NCBI GenBank assembly: GCA_039621445.1
Contig: CP154955.1
Coordinates: forward strand, 21,503,823-21,567,822
Direction: 5' to 3'
Source of the DNA: Euglena gracilis
Taxonomy: Eukaryota > Euglenida > Euglenophyceae > Euglenales
Length of the DNA stretch: 64,000 nucleotides
Shown piece after piece: positions 47,588 through 59,100 of this stretch. A program made the translations under genes and the position numbers. A model generated the notes under the pieces. That model was given only the letters and a program-made list of their open reading frames with translations. It was not told the DNA's origin and searched no databases. Every line of letters begins with the position of its first letter. The stretch's first letter is position 1.

Positions 47588-50370
47588 GTATGCTGTGATG
47601 ATGCATTACGTTAATTGAAAGTCCAAATAGCGAGCTTTTGATCCAGGTTTGACATTTTTTTGTCAGCATGGGTATGGATGCAAATAATAGGTGGACCGGA
47701 GGATGTGGTGTTGAGCTCGGAACAGCAGCGCAAGTGGCAAACAGGACTGGCACAAAGCGGTTTTTTTTTCCACTGAGAAATTGTCTCATGATGCCCAAGA
47801 GGGCAAGCAAGGTCAGGTAAACAAGGCACTTCTAAAACCAACGGCACACAAATCCTCGCTTTTTTGGGAGCTCGGGACAAAAACGAAATGATATACCTCC
47901 CCGCCCACGGAAGAACAGACGCTTTTGGCTTCCATAACGTTTGGTTCACTGAAGGCACGCACACCACAGTGCGGACACAACAGAACAAAGGGAGGGGCAG
48001 GAGGAAACAAGGAAGAGACAGACGGACAGGATTTGGCGCAGGATAAGCGTGCCAGTTCAGGTTTGCCCCCACCCTTGGCTGTCATCGTTCATCCATCGCT
48101 TTTTTGTGTGATTAGTTCGGCCTCCATTTCCACTCTGGGAATTGTGATTGCCCAATTTCTGTTATAAACGGTGCAAGCGATGTACTCATGACATTCTCCC
48201 CCAAAGTTTGGGAAGCCAACAGCTTAGATTAAATCCGCCCGAAACACTCATATTTTATAAAAATTAATCCACAGTTGGGGATTCGGGACAACAGTTCTCA
48301 GAAGCGCTGCTGGATGGAAAGGTAGTTGGTTGAATGTGGCGGTTGGGTAGCCCAGAGAAAGAGATGAACTGTGCACAGTGGGGGGGGTCTGCCCCAAGGG
48401 CAGCAAGGCGCTTGGTCACAGCAATTCTCAAAAATGAAAGCCCGGTCACTTGGGATGGGTCGGGCTTGGGGTGGCTGGGTTTTCGAAAAAAAGTAGGTGG
48501 GTGGGGTTTCGGCCTGAGAAAAAGTGCCCACCCCCGCCTGCGGGGGTCACTAAGTGAATACTATGCAGGGGGCACGCCATAGTGCAGGCGAAGCCAAGGC
48601 CATAGGCAAGCCAACCGCCCTGCCTAGGGGTCACAAAAAATAAACAATTTCAATAATTTCAATAATAATTGTTTCTTGACCCCTGCAAATGCCTCGAAAT
48701 CAATATTTTCACAGCAGCCACCCCGGGACGTGGGTGCTATGGCAAGCAGGGGGCCAGCCCATAAGGAACTCCCCTGGGAGTCGGTTTTGGGTGCTGGTGC
48801 CTGCCGGTCCCACCCCAAAAGAAGGGGGGGGGACTGGGACAGGGAGTGTTGTTGCTGTTGGAGAAATTCCGGACGAAATTTTGTCCAGGATTTTTCTGCC
48901 ATTTTAAGGATCCGTTCAGAAATTTTCCTGGAAACTTTAAGAAAAATCTTATTTCCAACTCCCAAAAATTTTCTTCGGCGCCGATTTTTGGAATTCATTT
49001 TTGTTCCAAATCTTTTGCTTAGAATGTATTGATACTTCAAATTTGTTGTTTTTTTGCCTTGTTTTGCAATTTGGACTTTGGAATTTTACCAACTTTTTGA
49101 ATTTGGATTTGTGAAAATGTGGTGTGAATTCTTTGTGTTTCCCTGAAAAGTGGGTTCACGAGACTTCTTCTCTCAGAGTTTTTTCCGGCCCAAGGCCATC
49201 CTGCTGGGACTCGGGGGGGGGGGCAGAAAGATGGTTGGTTCTATGATCTTGAACACAAAGCTGTTAGAAATGATGGGAATGAAAATGCCTTTTCCACGAC
49301 CAACTGCTGAGGTGTGATGTTTGTTTCAAAAAGAGAGACAACGAATCTGGGTTGAAACTCCACAGCATATTTACAAAACAGAGACAGCCTCGCCAAGGTT
49401 CGCCTCCACCTCCCAGGAAAATGTCCCCCCCCCTTTACACCAGTCAAACACCCCATCCTCAACTGCGCTGAAAAACACCAAAATACTGATAAAGTTATGA
49501 TTTTCTGTCGATTATTTACCATTTTTGGCCCCAAACAGTAGCCTGGGGGAAGGTCCTGTTGGGTCGAGCGACTAGTCGGTCCACCCAACAATTGCCGACA
49601 AGTCGGCCGATTGGGTCTGCGGACTAGCTTGGCTATTCGATCAATGTGTGGCTTGTGGATCGACTGACTGCTCGGTTGACCCAGAATAATCCTGCGATGG
49701 AACCTGGGAATCAGGGGTCGGGCTGACCTTGGGAGCAATCGAATAAGCACATATTGATTGGCGCCCCCTACCTCTGATCCCCCCAGGGTCCATGCTTGGG
49801 GAAACCCCCCATTTTGGCCATATTTTGGAAATGTCAACCTGTCTGATAATACCCCGGGCTTTGATCCTCGTGAATTGACTGTCAACTGTGTCAGATTGGC
49901 CATTTCCCCATTTTTGGCCCCCAAATGGCCATTTGGCCCAGGAAAATATTTGCCTCCCCTTAAATTGGCCATTTTGGTCAACAAGGGGCATTCCCCAGAT
50001 TGTCCCCCCCCCCCTGATTGGCCATTTGGGAGTCCACGGCCAATCAAGGTCCAAGAGGTTGCCGTCTGGAGGGGGGGATGAGCACATTCACCTCTTGATT
50101 GGAATCAGAGGGAGGAAGGGGAATGACAGAGGGAGAAATGCGCCGGCAGCCTTTTTCCTTCCTCTGCCACTTTTTATTGTATTTGGGAACGTTTCTCTGA
50201 GAAACAGAAAGCCGTTGGCATGAGGACAATATTAAACTTGCAAACAACATTGTTTGTCGTTGTCGCAGGAGAGTTGTCGCCAAAAAGGAACCTGTACAAT
50301 GTTCGTGACGCTTTCATAACCCTGCAGAACAAAAATTTTCCGAAAATGATGAGTTTTGTGATCAATGAAT
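47588..50370. other. no exon recognised
   Basis: Contains the dispersed repeat at 48850-49030 and a GACTAGTCGGC-rich patch at 49568-49690 resembling 57.6 kb. After an acceptor at 50270 the frame NLYNVRDAFITLQNKNFPKM runs 33 codons to a stop; I could not place it. Confidence 0.35.
48850..49030. repeat. dispersed repeat, copy 2
   Basis: Imperfect copy of 24485-24700. Confidence 0.65.
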
Positions 50371-50378
50371 GAAAATGC

Positions 50379-51814
50379 GGTACTTGTTCGTAAGGGACCG
50401 CCACTCAAAATTTCACAAGTCGGTTGCCCTGAGGCCCGAAATGTGTTCACATGCATAGGTGTAGAAGTGGGGGGTTGGGGGGTTGGGGGGCGGCCACCCC
50501 CCCCCGAAATTTTGGAAAGAAATTCTTTTTGAAAAGTGTGCAATTTACTCTCCACATTTTTGTGCCTTTTCAATTACTCACATTTTAAACTCAACTTCTC
50601 ATTGAAATTTTGGGTGTTGTTGCTGTTGGACGTCGCTACCCTCGCCAACCTTCGGGCGGGCGGCCAAACAAGTCCAGAACTCATGGGTCGGAGGGGGCGA
50701 AAATCCTCCTTCTTTTTCAATTTGGGGGTGTTGTTTGTGATATATCTCCACTACCGTCTCGCCGCTCTTCGGGCGGCAACAAGAAGCACTTGCATCTTCA
50801 TTTGCGGTCCAGTCAGCTCCATTTCCAGACGGACCCCTCCAGGGAGTCTTACGGTAAGACCCCTCCAGGGAGTCTTACCCCCCCCCCTTGTCGTACGGCC
50901 ACCCCCCCGGTCGCAGGTTGCAGGTTGCGAAAATTTTAACGCCACCTTACCTACGACCGCCTCTCATTTACAACCACCCCCCAGTCACAGGTTGCAGGTT
51001 ATGGGGGTGTTGGCCCCTAAATTCAAAATTCTCAAAAGCACACTATTCATGTTGCAAATTGGCGCTTTTTGGGGGGAAGCCTTTTGGAAAAATGCATCAC
51101 CGTCCAACACATTTTTTGTTCCATGCAAATAGCAAATAGCTCAGAGGGGGCGGGTTTTGGGAGGCAACTCTCATTGCCGTCTCTTTTTTTGTCTCATTTT
51201 GCACACTTTTTTGAAATCCCAAAACACAAAAGGCATCACCATCTCTTGCCGCCCGTTGGGTGGCTTGAAAGCTTCTAAATTGTGATGGATTTGTGCCATA
51301 ATGTCAAAAATTGCTACATTTTTTTGTCACGTTCAATACCATCTTTCAAAAAAAAAAAAAACGCTACCGTCTCGCCGCCCTTTGGGCCGCAGAAAAAAAC
51401 AATGGTTACATTTGGCATTGTCAAGGATCTCGCCTCCCCCCCCCCCCGAGAAAAAAATACTTCACACCCCTGTTCACATGAGGGTTATTTGAAGGCATGG
51501 GGTTAGGGTTCAGGTTGCCCAGCCCCTCCGGGCAGCCCCTGGGTATCATTCCCTTTTGGGAGCCAGCAGTCGGCGGGCTTTATCTTTCTTCCCCCCTGTT
51601 CATCTGCCGCCTTTGGGACCACTTCTCGGGCCAATGGTACGGCGGGGCCCTCTGGCCAAGGTGACGGTGCGGTCTGGCAAGGCCAAACCCAACACCGTCG
51701 GCACTGACCCCACACCTTCAAATGGCCCTAAAGAAGGGGAGTTCTGCCTTGTAAAGGCCTCAGGGCAACCGACTTGTGAAATTTTGGGTGGCGGTCACTT
51801 AGCGAACAAGTACC
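50379..51814. mobile_element. family E long-TIR element, 1.4 kb, 7/8 TSD
   Basis: TIRs of about 58 bp starting GGTACTTGTTCG and running through CAAGTCGGTTGCCCTGAGGC on both ends in inverted orientation with few mismatches. The flanks are GAAAATGC (50371-50378) and GAAAATCC (51815-51822). No transposase was recognised inside. Confidence 0.8.
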
Positions 51815-52098
51815 GAAAATCCTCCCATTCTGTTGTTCAGAAGCATTTTCATTTCCAAAAATTGAATGGCCAATCTGGCCTGGGGGCTCAATCTGGGGGG
51901 GACAATCTGGGGGGGGAGGGGAGTGAATGAAGCAGTAATGAATGCACCATACTTTCCTCTGATCGATGCATCTGGGAAGCGAACCAGAAGAAGAGGAAGC
52001 TCAATCAGCCATGACTAAACCTGAGAACAGAGGGACACTTTCTCAGGGGAGGTGCGTTCTTACCGACTTTGATTAACTGCAACCAGCGCAGCGCTGTT

Positions 52099-52342
52099 GG
52101 TACTTGTCTGTTATCGTACGACGGACCCCTTTTTGGTTATGGTACGACACCCTTTTTTTTGGGTTATTTCGGGTTAATTTAAGGAATAGGGTTAGGTGCG
52201 CACATGCACGTTTGCGCTACATGGCCACGTTGCGCAACATGCATGTGCGCACCTAACCCTATTCCTTTAAATAACCCTAAAAATAAGTGTCGTACCATAA
52301 CCAAAAGGGGGGGGGTCCGTCGTACGATAACAGACAAGTACC
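52099..52342. mobile_element. family E fold-back element, 244 bp, perfect 8-bp TSD
   Basis: Almost entirely two inverted arms beginning GGTACTTGTCTGTTATCGTA and meeting near a short asymmetric centre. Flanked by GCGCTGTT (52091-52098 and 52343-52350). Confidence 0.95.
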
Positions 52343-52829
52343 GCGCTGTTAACCCCTTCCAAAATGTATGAAAAGCTCTGAGTCAATTTGGGGTAACAAA
52401 TTGCCAGGGCGATGCCCAAAGAAATTCAATGAAATAAGACCATCGGGGGAATTACTCCCAATCCATCATTCTTTCCCAGTGGAACACTCATCCAACTGGT
52501 ACTTGGAATTCACAACCTACGACCTGAATACCTGGCGTCAACGGTTGGAGGGTCTCCATACTTAGGTCAATGCACAGTGCTCCATTCATCTCGCCAAAAA
52601 GTTTTGATCTAATTTTTTTTGAGGGGACACATGGCTTTATGGAGTCCAGGGCGGGCGGGCGACCCTTTGTGTGTGTTGCTTTTGCCGGCTCCTCTCCCCT
52701 CCTTCGCCTTTTTGGCGGATGCCTTTGGCCCGGCGTGTGGGCGTTTTTTTTTTGGTAACTGGGGTTTTCTTGATCTTTCGTTGTTGTTTTTTGTGGTGGT
52801 GGGCCGCCATTTGGTGGGGGGGTGGTCTT

Positions 52830-53901
52830 AGCTTTGCTTTGGGTGTGGTCTGCGGTGGAGGCTGGGACTTACCATGGTTGGAGGGCATCCTCCACGCATT
52901 GTCCTTGGCTGACAGCTGTCGCGCCACGTGGCACATGGTGTCACCGATGGGCCCTCCCGCATCTCTTGCAAGGCCCGTGTCTTTGGCCATCCTCGCAGGT
53001 CTGCGGTGGCCCTTTTGGTACCCTCAAACAGCACTGCCTTGGCAGAGGTCCCCATGTCTCCCCATGTGCTCAAGGGTGAGAAGCCCGGTACTTGTCTGTT
53101 ATCGTACGACGGACCCCCCCCCTTTTGGTTATGGTACGACACTTATTTTTAGGGTTATTTAAAGGAATAGGGTTAGGTGCGCACATGCATGTTGCGCAAC
53201 GTGGCCATGTAGCGCAAACGTGCATGTGCGCACCTAACCCTATTCCTTAAATTAACCCGAAATAACCCAAAAAAAAAGGGTGTCGTACCATAACCAAAAA
53301 GGGGTCCGTCGTACGATAACAGACAAGTACCAGAAGCCCCATCCCTTCGCCTGACATGGGGGGGGGCATCTGTCTGCACTTTCCGGGTTTCCACCTGGTT
53401 GCAATGCCTCTGGGCATTTTCCACCACAAGTGGGTGCTCTCCGAGCCCCGCTGGGTGGCTGCAGACAAAGTCAACTGCCATGTGTTGCTCCCGTTTCATG
53501 AGGAGAATGTCGGCCGGCCTTCTGTTCGCCAAACACTCTGCCTCCCTCCACCGCAATGTTGTACCGGGAACACATCTCCGCAAAAGCGTCTCGGAATGCG
53601 TTGTGTCGTTGGGCGTTTCCGTTCTGCTCACAGCAGACGAAATGATCCCCGAAGGGATCAATGGACCCTCGACACAACGGCACCCTGGCAGAGTGACCCC
53701 TGAGGGGAGGATGTGCAAGCCAAGCCACCACCGCAGTAGCAGCCGGCATTGGGTGTCCGAGAAAGCTGTGTGCTCTGACACAAAAGTGCACCCAACCGTC
53801 TCGCGGACACTACCCTTTCTTACCCAGACATCACAAAAAAAAACATCACTTAGAAAAGCGGTGCCGTCCCCAGCCGTGTTGATCCGTGTCAAAGGACACA
53901 T
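52830..53901 (-). pseudogene. retrotransposon C-terminal (endonuclease-like) remnant, broken
   Basis: Read on the - strand, successive frames carry the marks of the C-terminal region of reverse-transcriptase retrotransposons with a restriction-like endonuclease: RLLLRWWLGL, then CRGSIDPFGDHFVCC with a following RHN, then RRPADIL with a later VDF, and finally GWGFSPLSTWGDMGTSA. Zinc-knuckle-like C/H spacing and (R)PxD...D fit that family. The segments lie in different frames (frameshifts near 53700 and 53510 and in a C9 run near 53360), and a family E element interrupts it at 53087-53331. No reverse transcriptase core was seen. It is non-functional. Confidence 0.6.
53087..53331. mobile_element. 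family E fold-back element, 245 bp, perfect 8-bp TSD
   Basis: The reverse complement of the copy at 52099-52342 with few differences. Flanked by AGAAGCCC (53079-53086 and 53332-53339). Inserted inside the retrotransposon remnant. Confidence 0.95.
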
Positions 53902-54619
53902 ATTAAGCTCAGAGGGGAAATGTTGGAGAATTCAACGTTCACAACAAAAATTAGAACGGGTGACCCGGAGCAGATTGTGGAGCGGAGGATGGATCGGACC
54001 GCATTCCAATCCTTTGACCAATGTCAATCGGGGCTTCTACTCGGAACGGAAAACGAGAACGGAAAAAAAAACGTTGGTCGAAAGCCGAGGGGGGGGGGGG
54101 CTTCTATTCGGGGGGGGGGGACACTATTCGGAAAAGTGGTCGAAAACCGGGGGGTCCGAGAATTATCGAAGAAAATTCTTTGTGGGTCCACATGTCCTAC
54201 CTTTCCGAACCATGTCAAAGGGGGGGGCTTCTATTCAGGGGGGGGGGCACCATTCGGGGACCGGGTTGTGGGGCATCCCCATGTGCCCGCAATGACTGGT
54301 TGTTTGACATTCATTCAATGAAACGCCCAGGCAGGGGGGCGGAGGTTGGGGTGCACGGTGGTACGCACTGTCGCAGGGGGGGATGCGGCCTTAATTTGGA
54401 AAAAGAAAATTCACTTTAACACCCCCCTGAATAGAAGCCCCCTGGGGGGGGTTGCAAAGGGAACCCAGAGCCCCCCTGGTGTAAAATTGACTGATGGAAC
54501 AGCAGCACCGCATCATGTCAGGTTCCATCTGTGGGGAGTGCGGAAAGCACCTTTTCTTTTGGAATAAATTGTCCGGTCAGGTTTGGGATGTTTTGGGAAC
54601 CACTCAATTCTTTTCTCAG
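53902..54619. other. repeat-rich, no exon called
   Basis: Several 'gggggcttctattcggggg' blocks (54099, 54226) with an inverted counterpart (CTGAATAGAAGCCCCC at 54428) suggest another degraded TIR element. An open frame from 54494 (MSGSICGECGKHLFFW) is unexplained. Confidence 0.4.
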
Positions 54620-54742
54620 GGATGCGGTGTGAGGTCGCTGGCCTCTCCGATGGTTTGCTTTATGATTTGCAGAATTTCAAGTGCGATGTTTCGGGAGCTG
54701 AATTAGGCGAAGTGGTTGTGACCAGAGATTTACTTGCCCAAG
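54620..54742 (+). CDS. filamin-like Ig repeat, exon
   Basis: After caattcttttctcag, two bases in; it encodes MRCEVAGLSDGLLYDLQNFK, then CDVSGAELGEVVVTRD. The order (xVxG.GL..G......F.xDVSGA..GEV.V) matches the first half of a filamin/ABP280 repeat, the Ig-fold rods of actin cross-linkers and related scaffolds. The donor is GTG|gttgtg (54714) or CAAG|gtgcat (54742). Confidence 0.55.
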
Positions 54743-54796
54743 GTGCATTTTTCATGCGAAATGTGACAATGTGAAGCTGTTACCATAAGTCGTGAC

Positions 54797-55073
54797 CAGG
54801 GATTTTTTTAGTCGTGGACCCCCGGGGGGGGGGAGGGTGGGTGGGTCCGGCCGAGCCCCCCCCCCCAGAGAGGGTGGGTGGGTCCGGCAGAGCCCCCCCC
54901 CCCCTCGGAGGGGGGGTGGTATATACTTTTTGGCGCCAAAAAGTGCTATTTTTAGCACTTTTCGTGATTTTGGCCATTTTTGTGGGTCCCCCCCCCCCTG
55001 GCCCTGGGGGGGCCCAGGGGGTGGGTGGGTGGGGGGGACCCCCTCCCCCCCCCAGTCTTAAAAAAAACCCCTG
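54797..55073. mobile_element. family C TIR element, 277 bp, 7/8 TSD
   Basis: The left end CAGGGATTTTTTTAGTCG and inverted right end CAGGGGTTTTTTTTAAGACT. Flanks are GTCGTGAC (54789-54796) and GTCATGAC (55074-55081). Shares 'aaaagtgctatttttagcac' with the copy at 37.7 kb and with a partial copy at 56.7-56.9 kb. Confidence 0.85.
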
Positions 55074-55104
55074 GTCATGACCCACTTTGATCTTTGAAGT
55101 GGTT

Positions 55105-55680
55105 GGGGGGTCGGCACACCCCCCCCCCCCCCCCTCACCGACCCCCTCGCCACGCCATTTTACCCCCCCCTCCCCCCCCTTTTCAGACCCCCCTCGCCAC
55201 GCCATGTCAGCTGCGCCAAAGAAAATTTTCTTGGAAAAGCCCTGCGCCCCCCCCCCCCCCCCCACCCGGGACCCCCCCGCCACGCCAAACCCCCCCCCCC
55301 CCCTAGCCGGACGGCTCGCCACGGCGTGCCGACCCCCCGTTGTTTTGGGAGGATCTTTGTTTTAGAGGTGGTTGCAGAGGTGGTGGTTTTGACCTCAAAG
55401 GGGTTCAAAGGCCAGTTTTGCAAGTGGATTGGGGGGTCGGCACACCCCTCCCCCCCCCCCTCGCCGACCCCCTCGCCACGCCATTTTCCCCCCCCCCTCC
55501 CTCCCCTTTTCAGACCCCCTCGCCACGCCATGTCAGCCGCGCCAAAGAAAATTTTCTTGGAAAACCCCTGCGCACCCCTGCCCCCCCCCCCATCCGGGAC
55601 CCCCTCGCCACGCCAAAAACCCCTCCCCCCCGCCCCCCTAGCCGGACGGCTCGCCACGGCGTGCCGACCCCCCATTGGTT
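55105..55680. repeat. direct duplication of about 240 bp
   Basis: Two copies (about 55105-55346 and 55431-55680, offset 326) from 'ggggggtcggcacaccc' to 'cggcgtgccgacccccc', rich in C runs and CGCCACGCCA motifs. The intervening stretch carries 'cagttttgcaagtgg'. Confidence 0.9.
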
Positions 55681-55854
55681 TTGAACATGCCCTCAAAGTG
55701 TCAATTTTGTATTTTTTGGCATTTTTTTTTGGTCTAAAACATCAACTTTGTGGATATTTTGAGTATTTGGAGATTTCGCGTGTTTGATGGGTCATGTTCG
55801 GGTCACGAAATCCCCCCCCCCCCGGCCTGTTGAATCATCTGTTGGATTGGGCAG

Positions 55855-55975
55855 TCCAGTTGGGTTTGGGCTCAACTTGAATCTGTGGCTGTGACTGATG
55901 AAGATGGGGAGCAGGTTGAAGTGACCAAGAGCAAAGGAAAGAAGAATGACTTCAACTTTATGGGTCGTGAACCAG
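55855..55975 (+). CDS. filamin-like repeat, middle exon
   Basis: After ctgttggattgggcag; it encodes WAQLESVAVTDEDGEQVEVT, then KSKGKKNDFNFMGREPG. Donor CCAG|gtctca leaves G for the next exon. The DxDG turn and following PG match the part of a filamin repeat before its conserved GxYxVxV strand. Confidence 0.6.
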
Positions 55976-56024
55976 GTCTCAGAAGAAGTTAATTTGCCAT
56001 TTCTTTTATCACCCTCCTGTCCAG

Positions 56025-56138
56025 GTGTTTACACAGTGAGCGTCAGTTTCCTGAAAAAGGTAAAGTTGACACCGCCTGTGTGCAAAGTGAAAGGCAGCGC
56101 AGTTGAAGGCGGAGACCAAGTCCCATTTTGTTGCCGTG
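56025..56138 (+). CDS. filamin-like repeat, last strands
   Basis: After caccctcctgtccag; it encodes VYTVSVSFLKKVKLTPPVCK followed by VKGSAVEGGDQ. Joined to the previous exon it reads PG-VYTVSVSF, the hallmark G-x-Y-x-V-x-V of filamin repeats, then a (S/T)PP-x-KVKG end strand. The donor is uncertain: CGTG|gtaaaa (56138), or CAA|gtccca about 20 bases earlier. Confidence 0.6.
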
Positions 56139-59100
56139 GTAAAACAAAGTCAAAGATGGGGAATCCCCAGAGGGGATTCCCCATCCCCATCCATTTCCTT
56201 TGGTGCCCCACATGACCCCCCCTTTTTCAAAAAGGACTAACCTATTGGTCGGGCCTGCCGACCTCCACAGCAAAAGTGCACCTCTGCCATTGGAATTTGC
56301 ATGTGACCCACCATCCCCCCCCCCCCGATCTTGTCTCATTCCCCAGCTAACGCTAGCCCGACAAGATCGGGGGGCGGGGCGGGGCGACAGGCACCATTTT
56401 GCCCGCGGCGGGCGAGCGTAAAATGCACAGTTACCGCCCGGGAGGCGCAAAATACCACTTTGGCAACAGACGCCCCCAAAACGTCATTTTTCGGTCATTT
56501 TCGGCTGGAATCGGCCGCGTCGGTGCTGTAAAAATGAGCGCTCTGCCTCGCCTTGAGGTCGGCGATCCTTCACCTGATTGTTGCGAAGGGCGGGGACAAG
56601 ATCGGGGGGGGGGTCAACAAATTTTCTTTCGCGGACCCTGGCCCGGACCCTTTGGCCGGGTATGGGACAAGATCGGGGGGGGGGGGGGAAGATCGGGGTG
56701 GGGGGGGCATGATCAGGGGTTTTTTAGTCGTGGACCCCTGGGGGGGGGAGGTAGTGTGGGTGGGTCCGGCTGAGCCCCCCCCCGGGGGGGGGGTCCCCCC
56801 AGAGGGGGGTGGGATATACTTTTCGGCGCCAAAGGCGCCAAAAAGTGCTATTTTTAGCACTTTTCGCGATTTTTGGCATTTTTTTGTGGGTCCCCGGGAC
56901 CCCCCCCCGGGGGGCCCCAGGGGGTGGGTGGGCTCCGTGCGGATTTCCGGTGGTCGTCCTTGCGGAGGTCGGGCCGACCATGGTCGGCCCGACCTGTGGT
57001 GGTGGTCGACCGACCTGTGGTGGTCGGGCCGACCAGGTCGGGCCGACCACCATTTTCCCCCCCCCCCCTTTTTTGCATTTTTAAGCCCCCCCCCCCCCCC
57101 GGTCGGTGGGTGGTCGGTGGCTGGTCGGTAGGCATAAAAATGGTCTGTGAAGGCCCCAAATCACCTGGAAATGCACTTATGGCCAGTTCTCCCCCCCAGG
57201 ACCATGTCCTGGGGGGACCTGGGGGGGGCTTGGGGGGGTCCTGGGGGGACCTTGGGGGGTCCTGGGGGGCTCCTTCGGGGGGTGCTGGGGGGCTCCTGGG
57301 GGGGTGCTGGGGGGTCCTTGGTGGGTCCCGCATTTTTTTCGGCAGAAATTTTGCAGAACAAGTTCAGGTTATTCTAAAGTGGGTACCGCCCGGTGGGTCC
57401 TGGGGGGTCCTAGGGGGGAAACTGGCCATGACTCTCACGAGAGGCAGAAAACTCCCCCCTCCACCCAGGGAGAGTTTAAAAGTCGGCAGTTGACTCAGTA
57501 GCACAGAGTGGCCAGTTCGCCGACAGGTCGGCCAACTGGATCCCCCCCCCCTGTCTCACCAACCAGCTGCCGACTAGGCCAACCGACCAATTGGCGTTGT
57601 CGGTCGGCCAACCAATTGGCTAGTCAGCCGACTAGTCGGCCGACTAGCCAGCCCACCCTTCCAGCCTGCCACCAAACAGTCGAAGGGTCGATCGACCAGC
57701 TGAAGGGTCGGTGACTGATGCGTGAAAAAGTGGTGCCTGCAGGGGACCAGCTACCCCAAAGAGGCGCCCAACTAGGGTTAATACACATTGGGGGACCCTC
57801 GCTCGGCGCCTTCGGCGCCTCGCTCGGGTCCCCCAATGTTTTTAACCCTAGTTGGGCGCCTCTTTGGGTTCGCTGGGTCCCCTGCAGACACCAATTTAAC
57901 GACGTTGAGGGGATGGGATGGGACAGTTTGGGATGGAAACTTGACCCTAACCCTACTCCTTTAATTAACGTGATCAACTTTTCAAGTTCTGAATTGCAGC
58001 GGCCTTCGGCCGCTGCGCGGGCATCGGCCTTCGGCCGATGCACGGCCTTCGGCCATTCATGTGCGGGGGGGGGGGGGGTGCTCCGCCAACCGACCAATTG
58101 GCGTTGTCGGTCGGCCAACCAATTGGCTAGTCAGCCGACTAGTCGGCCGACTAGCCAGCCCACCCTTCCAGCCTGCCACCAAACAGTCGAAGGGTCGATC
58201 GACCAGCTGAAGGGTCGGTGACTGATGCGTGAAAAAGTGGTGCCTGCAGGGGACCAGCTACCCCAAAGAGGCGCCCAACTAGGGTTAATACACATTGCGG
58301 GACCCTCGCTCGGCGCCTTCGGCGCCTCGCTCGGGTCCCCCAATGTTTTTAACCCTAGTTGGGCGCCTCTTTGGGTTCGCTGGGTCCCCTGCAGACACCA
58401 ATTTAACGACGTTGAGGGGATGGGATGGGACAGTTTGGGATGGAAACTTGACCCTAACCCTACTCCTTTAATTAACGTGATCAACTTTTCAAGTTCTGTA
58501 TTGCATCGGCCTTCAGCCGATGCACGGCCTTCGGCCAGGCGGCCTTCGGGGCGCATGGCGGTTGACTGGTGGGGGGGAGGCTTACGCTTAAATAAACACC
58601 CCCAGATGGAAATCTTTGGTCGGTGGGGGGCCGGTGGACCCTTGATGGGGGCCCGGAGGGGAAAAAAAAACAATGATGAAACAGGGATTACATGAAAATC
58701 CTTTAGAAATGCAATCACGAGAGGCAGGAAACTCCTCCCTCCACCCCCATCCGAACGTCAAATAAAAAAATCCCTTGAGTTGGCAACATACTCGGGGGAT
58801 AAGTTGTTTTTGTGGCTCACGTTTTCATGTGCGGGGGGGGGCTCCGCCCCGCCCCCCCCGCACCCCCCCCTCAAATAACAAAATCCCCTCTATGTTGGCA
58901 ACATACTTGGAGGGCTAAATCCTTTTTGTGCAAAATTTTGCAATTATATTGAAAATCCGATGGGGAGAGGTGTTCTTTTGCCAAAAGTGGCCCAAAATGG
59001 GCATTTCCCCTCCAAGTTTTTGCATATTCACCCCCGATTGGGGGGTTCTGGAGCCATTTAAGTGGGTTTTGACTGGTTTTGGGGTGATTTGGGCAAGAAA

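Noticed and set aside
50270-50372. 33-codon frame NLYNVRDAFITLQNKNFPKM after a good acceptor
   Set aside because: It looks protein-like, but it ends in a stop and joins no neighbour. It could be a terminal exon of an unseen gene, so it is noted but not called.
51540-51735. GC-rich frames (for example FICRLWDHFSGQWYGGALWP)
   Set aside because: Three frames are open, the stretch lies within the long-TIR element, and no consistent splice phase was found.
57950-57965. AACCCTAACCCTACTCC resembling a telomere repeat (also 58457-58472)
   Set aside because: Only two units, inside a duplicated block, with no array.
57578-58502. Direct repeats considered as a CRISPR array
   Set aside because: Only two 420-bp copies in a eukaryotic intron, with no short regular repeat-spacer pattern.
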